A DNA stretch of 13,625 nt from CALACW01 sp002431305 (GTDB taxonomy: Bacteria > Bacillota > Clostridia > Oscillospirales > Acutalibacteraceae): positions 1 through 13,625 of the forward strand of contig CALACW010000082.1 in the NCBI GenBank assembly GCA_937890355.1. The letters are read 5' to 3'. The first letter of the stretch is position 1. Every line of letters starts with the position of its first letter. Shown piece by piece: positions 12,991 to 13,625 of this stretch. The notes under the pieces were generated by a model. It was given only the letters and a program-made list of their open reading frames with translations. It was not told where the DNA came from and did not search any database. The position numbers and the translations under genes are program-made.

Positions 12991-13020
12991 ATGTCATAGG
13001 TTCGAGTCCTGTTAGTCGTA
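12991..13020 (+). tRNA. tRNA 3'-end-like fragment (T-arm and acceptor remnant)
   Basis: GTCATAGGTTCGAGTCCTGT has the form of a tRNA T-arm: stem ATAGG/CCTGT around the loop TTCGAGT. It is followed by TAGTCGTA, which could be an acceptor 3' strand. No matching 5' acceptor strand, D-arm or anticodon arm is seen upstream, and no CCA follows. Such fragments are often left where integrating elements recombine into tRNA 3' ends. Confidence 0.45.
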
Positions 13021-13060
13021 AAAAAGTTTGATTGAAACTCAACCCTAAAAATTGGTCACA

Positions 13061-13096
13061 AAAAACCAAAAAACCCTTGATAATTCAAGGGTTTTT
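13061..13096 (-). terminator. strong terminator of the rRNA/tRNA operon
   Basis: AAACCCTTGA (13071-13080) and TCAAGGGTTT (13085-13094) form a perfect 10-bp stem with a 4-nt loop. On the - strand it is followed by TTT, GG and TTTTT. It lies 30 bases past the 3' end of tRNA-Asn. Confidence 0.92.
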
Positions 13097-13125
13097 AGCT
13101 GGGTTTGATTTTCGTTACCCAAAGA

Positions 13126-13201
13126 TGGCTCCCCCTGTTGGACTCGAACCAACGACCCTGCGGTTAACAGCCGCATGCTCTACCGACTGAGCTATTGAGG
13201 A
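13126..13201 (-). tRNA. tRNA-Asn (anticodon GTT)
   Basis: A 76-nt gene with encoded CCA. The anticodon stem GCGGC/GCCGC-type pairing surrounds the loop with GTT (13168-13166), and the T-arm GTTGG/CCAAC is perfect around TTCGAGT. The acceptor stem reads TCCTCAA at the 5' side and AGGGGGA at the 3' side: the outer five pairs form, but positions 6-67 (A-G) and 7-66 (A-A) do not pair. Many tRNA-Asn genes have TT at 66-67, which would pair. It is the last gene of the operon, downstream of 5S. Confidence 0.93.
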
Positions 13202-13237
13202 ATATGACAACCGGATTTTATTAAAAATCCGGTCGGT

Positions 13238-13353
<116 letters not shown>

Positions 13354-13400
13354 TATTTTCAATTGCCTTCCTCCGTGAGAGTCAGCAAATGATTAACAAA

Positions 13401-13476
13401 TGGTGACCCGTAGCAGATTCGAACTGCTGTTGCCGGCGTGAGAGGCCGGAGTCTTAGGCCACTTGACCAACGGGCC
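13401..13476 (-). tRNA. tRNA-Glu (anticodon CTC)
   Basis: 76 nt with encoded CCA. Acceptor GGCCCGT pairs with ACGGGTC (one G-T wobble), the anticodon stem CCGGC/GCCGG holds the loop CTCTCAC with anticodon CTC (13442-13440), and the T-arm AGCAG/CTGCT is perfect. It sits between tRNA-Lys and 5S rRNA. The CTC isoacceptor is less common than TTC in rRNA operons of Firmicutes. Confidence 0.93.
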
Positions 13477-13481
13477 ACGGA

Positions 13482-13557
13482 TGGTACACCATCACGGGCT
13501 CGAACCGTGGACACCCTGATTAAGAGTCAGGTGCTCTACCAACTGAGCTAATGGTGC
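13482..13557 (-). tRNA. tRNA-Lys (anticodon CTT)
   Basis: 76 nt with encoded CCA. Acceptor GCACCAT pairs with ATGGTGT, the first pair being a G-T wobble. The anticodon stem CCTGA/TCAGG holds the loop CTCTTAA with anticodon CTT (13524-13522), and the T-arm CACGG/CCGTG is perfect. It is separated from tRNA-Glu by only 5 bases. Confidence 0.94.
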
Positions 13558-13625
13558 ACAGCTAAAGATGAATAACACCTTCAAAACTGAACAATGGTCA
13601 GAAACCAAATGAAAGAAAGGACAAG
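13558..13625 (-). other. rRNA operon spacer
   Basis: No gene. On the - strand it contains TTGTTCAGTTTTGAAGGTG, a phrase typical of rRNA operon spacers in Firmicutes, where it takes part in processing stems. This suggests that 23S or 16S rRNA lies further right. Confidence 0.6.

Overview
The window looks like chromosomal DNA of a low-to-mid GC Firmicute, most likely a gut-type member of the Clostridia. The basis is strong AGGAGG-type ribosome binding sites, near-consensus sigma-A promoters, intrinsic hairpin/T-run terminators, an MBOAT/DHHW acyltransferase pair, an ECF transporter S component, many XRE-type regulators, and tRNA genes with encoded CCA. The assignment rests on protein recognition by eye and is not a phylogenetic result.

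Left part (191-4615, + strand): an AlgI-like membrane-bound O-acyltransferase and a DHHW (AlgJ/AlgX-like) partner, 12 bases apart. Together they should O-acetylate an exported polysaccharide or wall polymer. They are followed by an uncharacterised 609-residue membrane-anchored surface protein with its own promoter, closed by a good terminator. Convergent to these is an ECF-type S component (4754-5332, -) whose leader can form two mutually exclusive stems, as in a riboswitch or attenuator.

Middle part (5666-8644): a PfkB-family sugar kinase with a near-ideal promoter and a hairpin at its mRNA 5' end. Downstream in the same unit is a pRiA4b ORF-3-like gene split by a 150-bp MITE-like element. 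Removing the element and one copy of its 4-bp target duplication restores one 200-codon reading frame. Next come a small XRE regulator with a structured leader and a terminator, and an Ogt-type DNA alkyltransferase whose natural start position appears to hold ACG instead of ATG.

Region 8776-11156 is regulator-rich and scarred. Two XRE genes meet tail to tail at a breakpoint near 9021-9030, and both have lost their C-terminal parts. Then come an intact XRE regulator with six membrane segments, a small membrane-anchored protein with a second internal ribosome binding site, and the 3' remnant of a small membrane protein gene.

Right part (11181-13625, all - strand): an AlbA_2/HATPase/winged-helix regulator whose consensus promoter is overlaid by repeats of ATGTCCAT/ATGGACAT. 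The same octamer recurs three times inside the gene, just before the winged-helix segment. After a decayed small gene and a tRNA 3'-end-like fragment, the window ends in the distal part of an rRNA operon read leftward: tRNA-Lys(CTT), tRNA-Glu(CTC), 5S rRNA, tRNA-Asn(GTT) and a strong terminator. No CRISPR array, transposase or integrase gene was seen. The best candidates for something undescribed are the MITE in the pRiA4b gene, the ATGTCCAT operator system of the AlbA_2 regulator, and the switching leader of the ECF gene.
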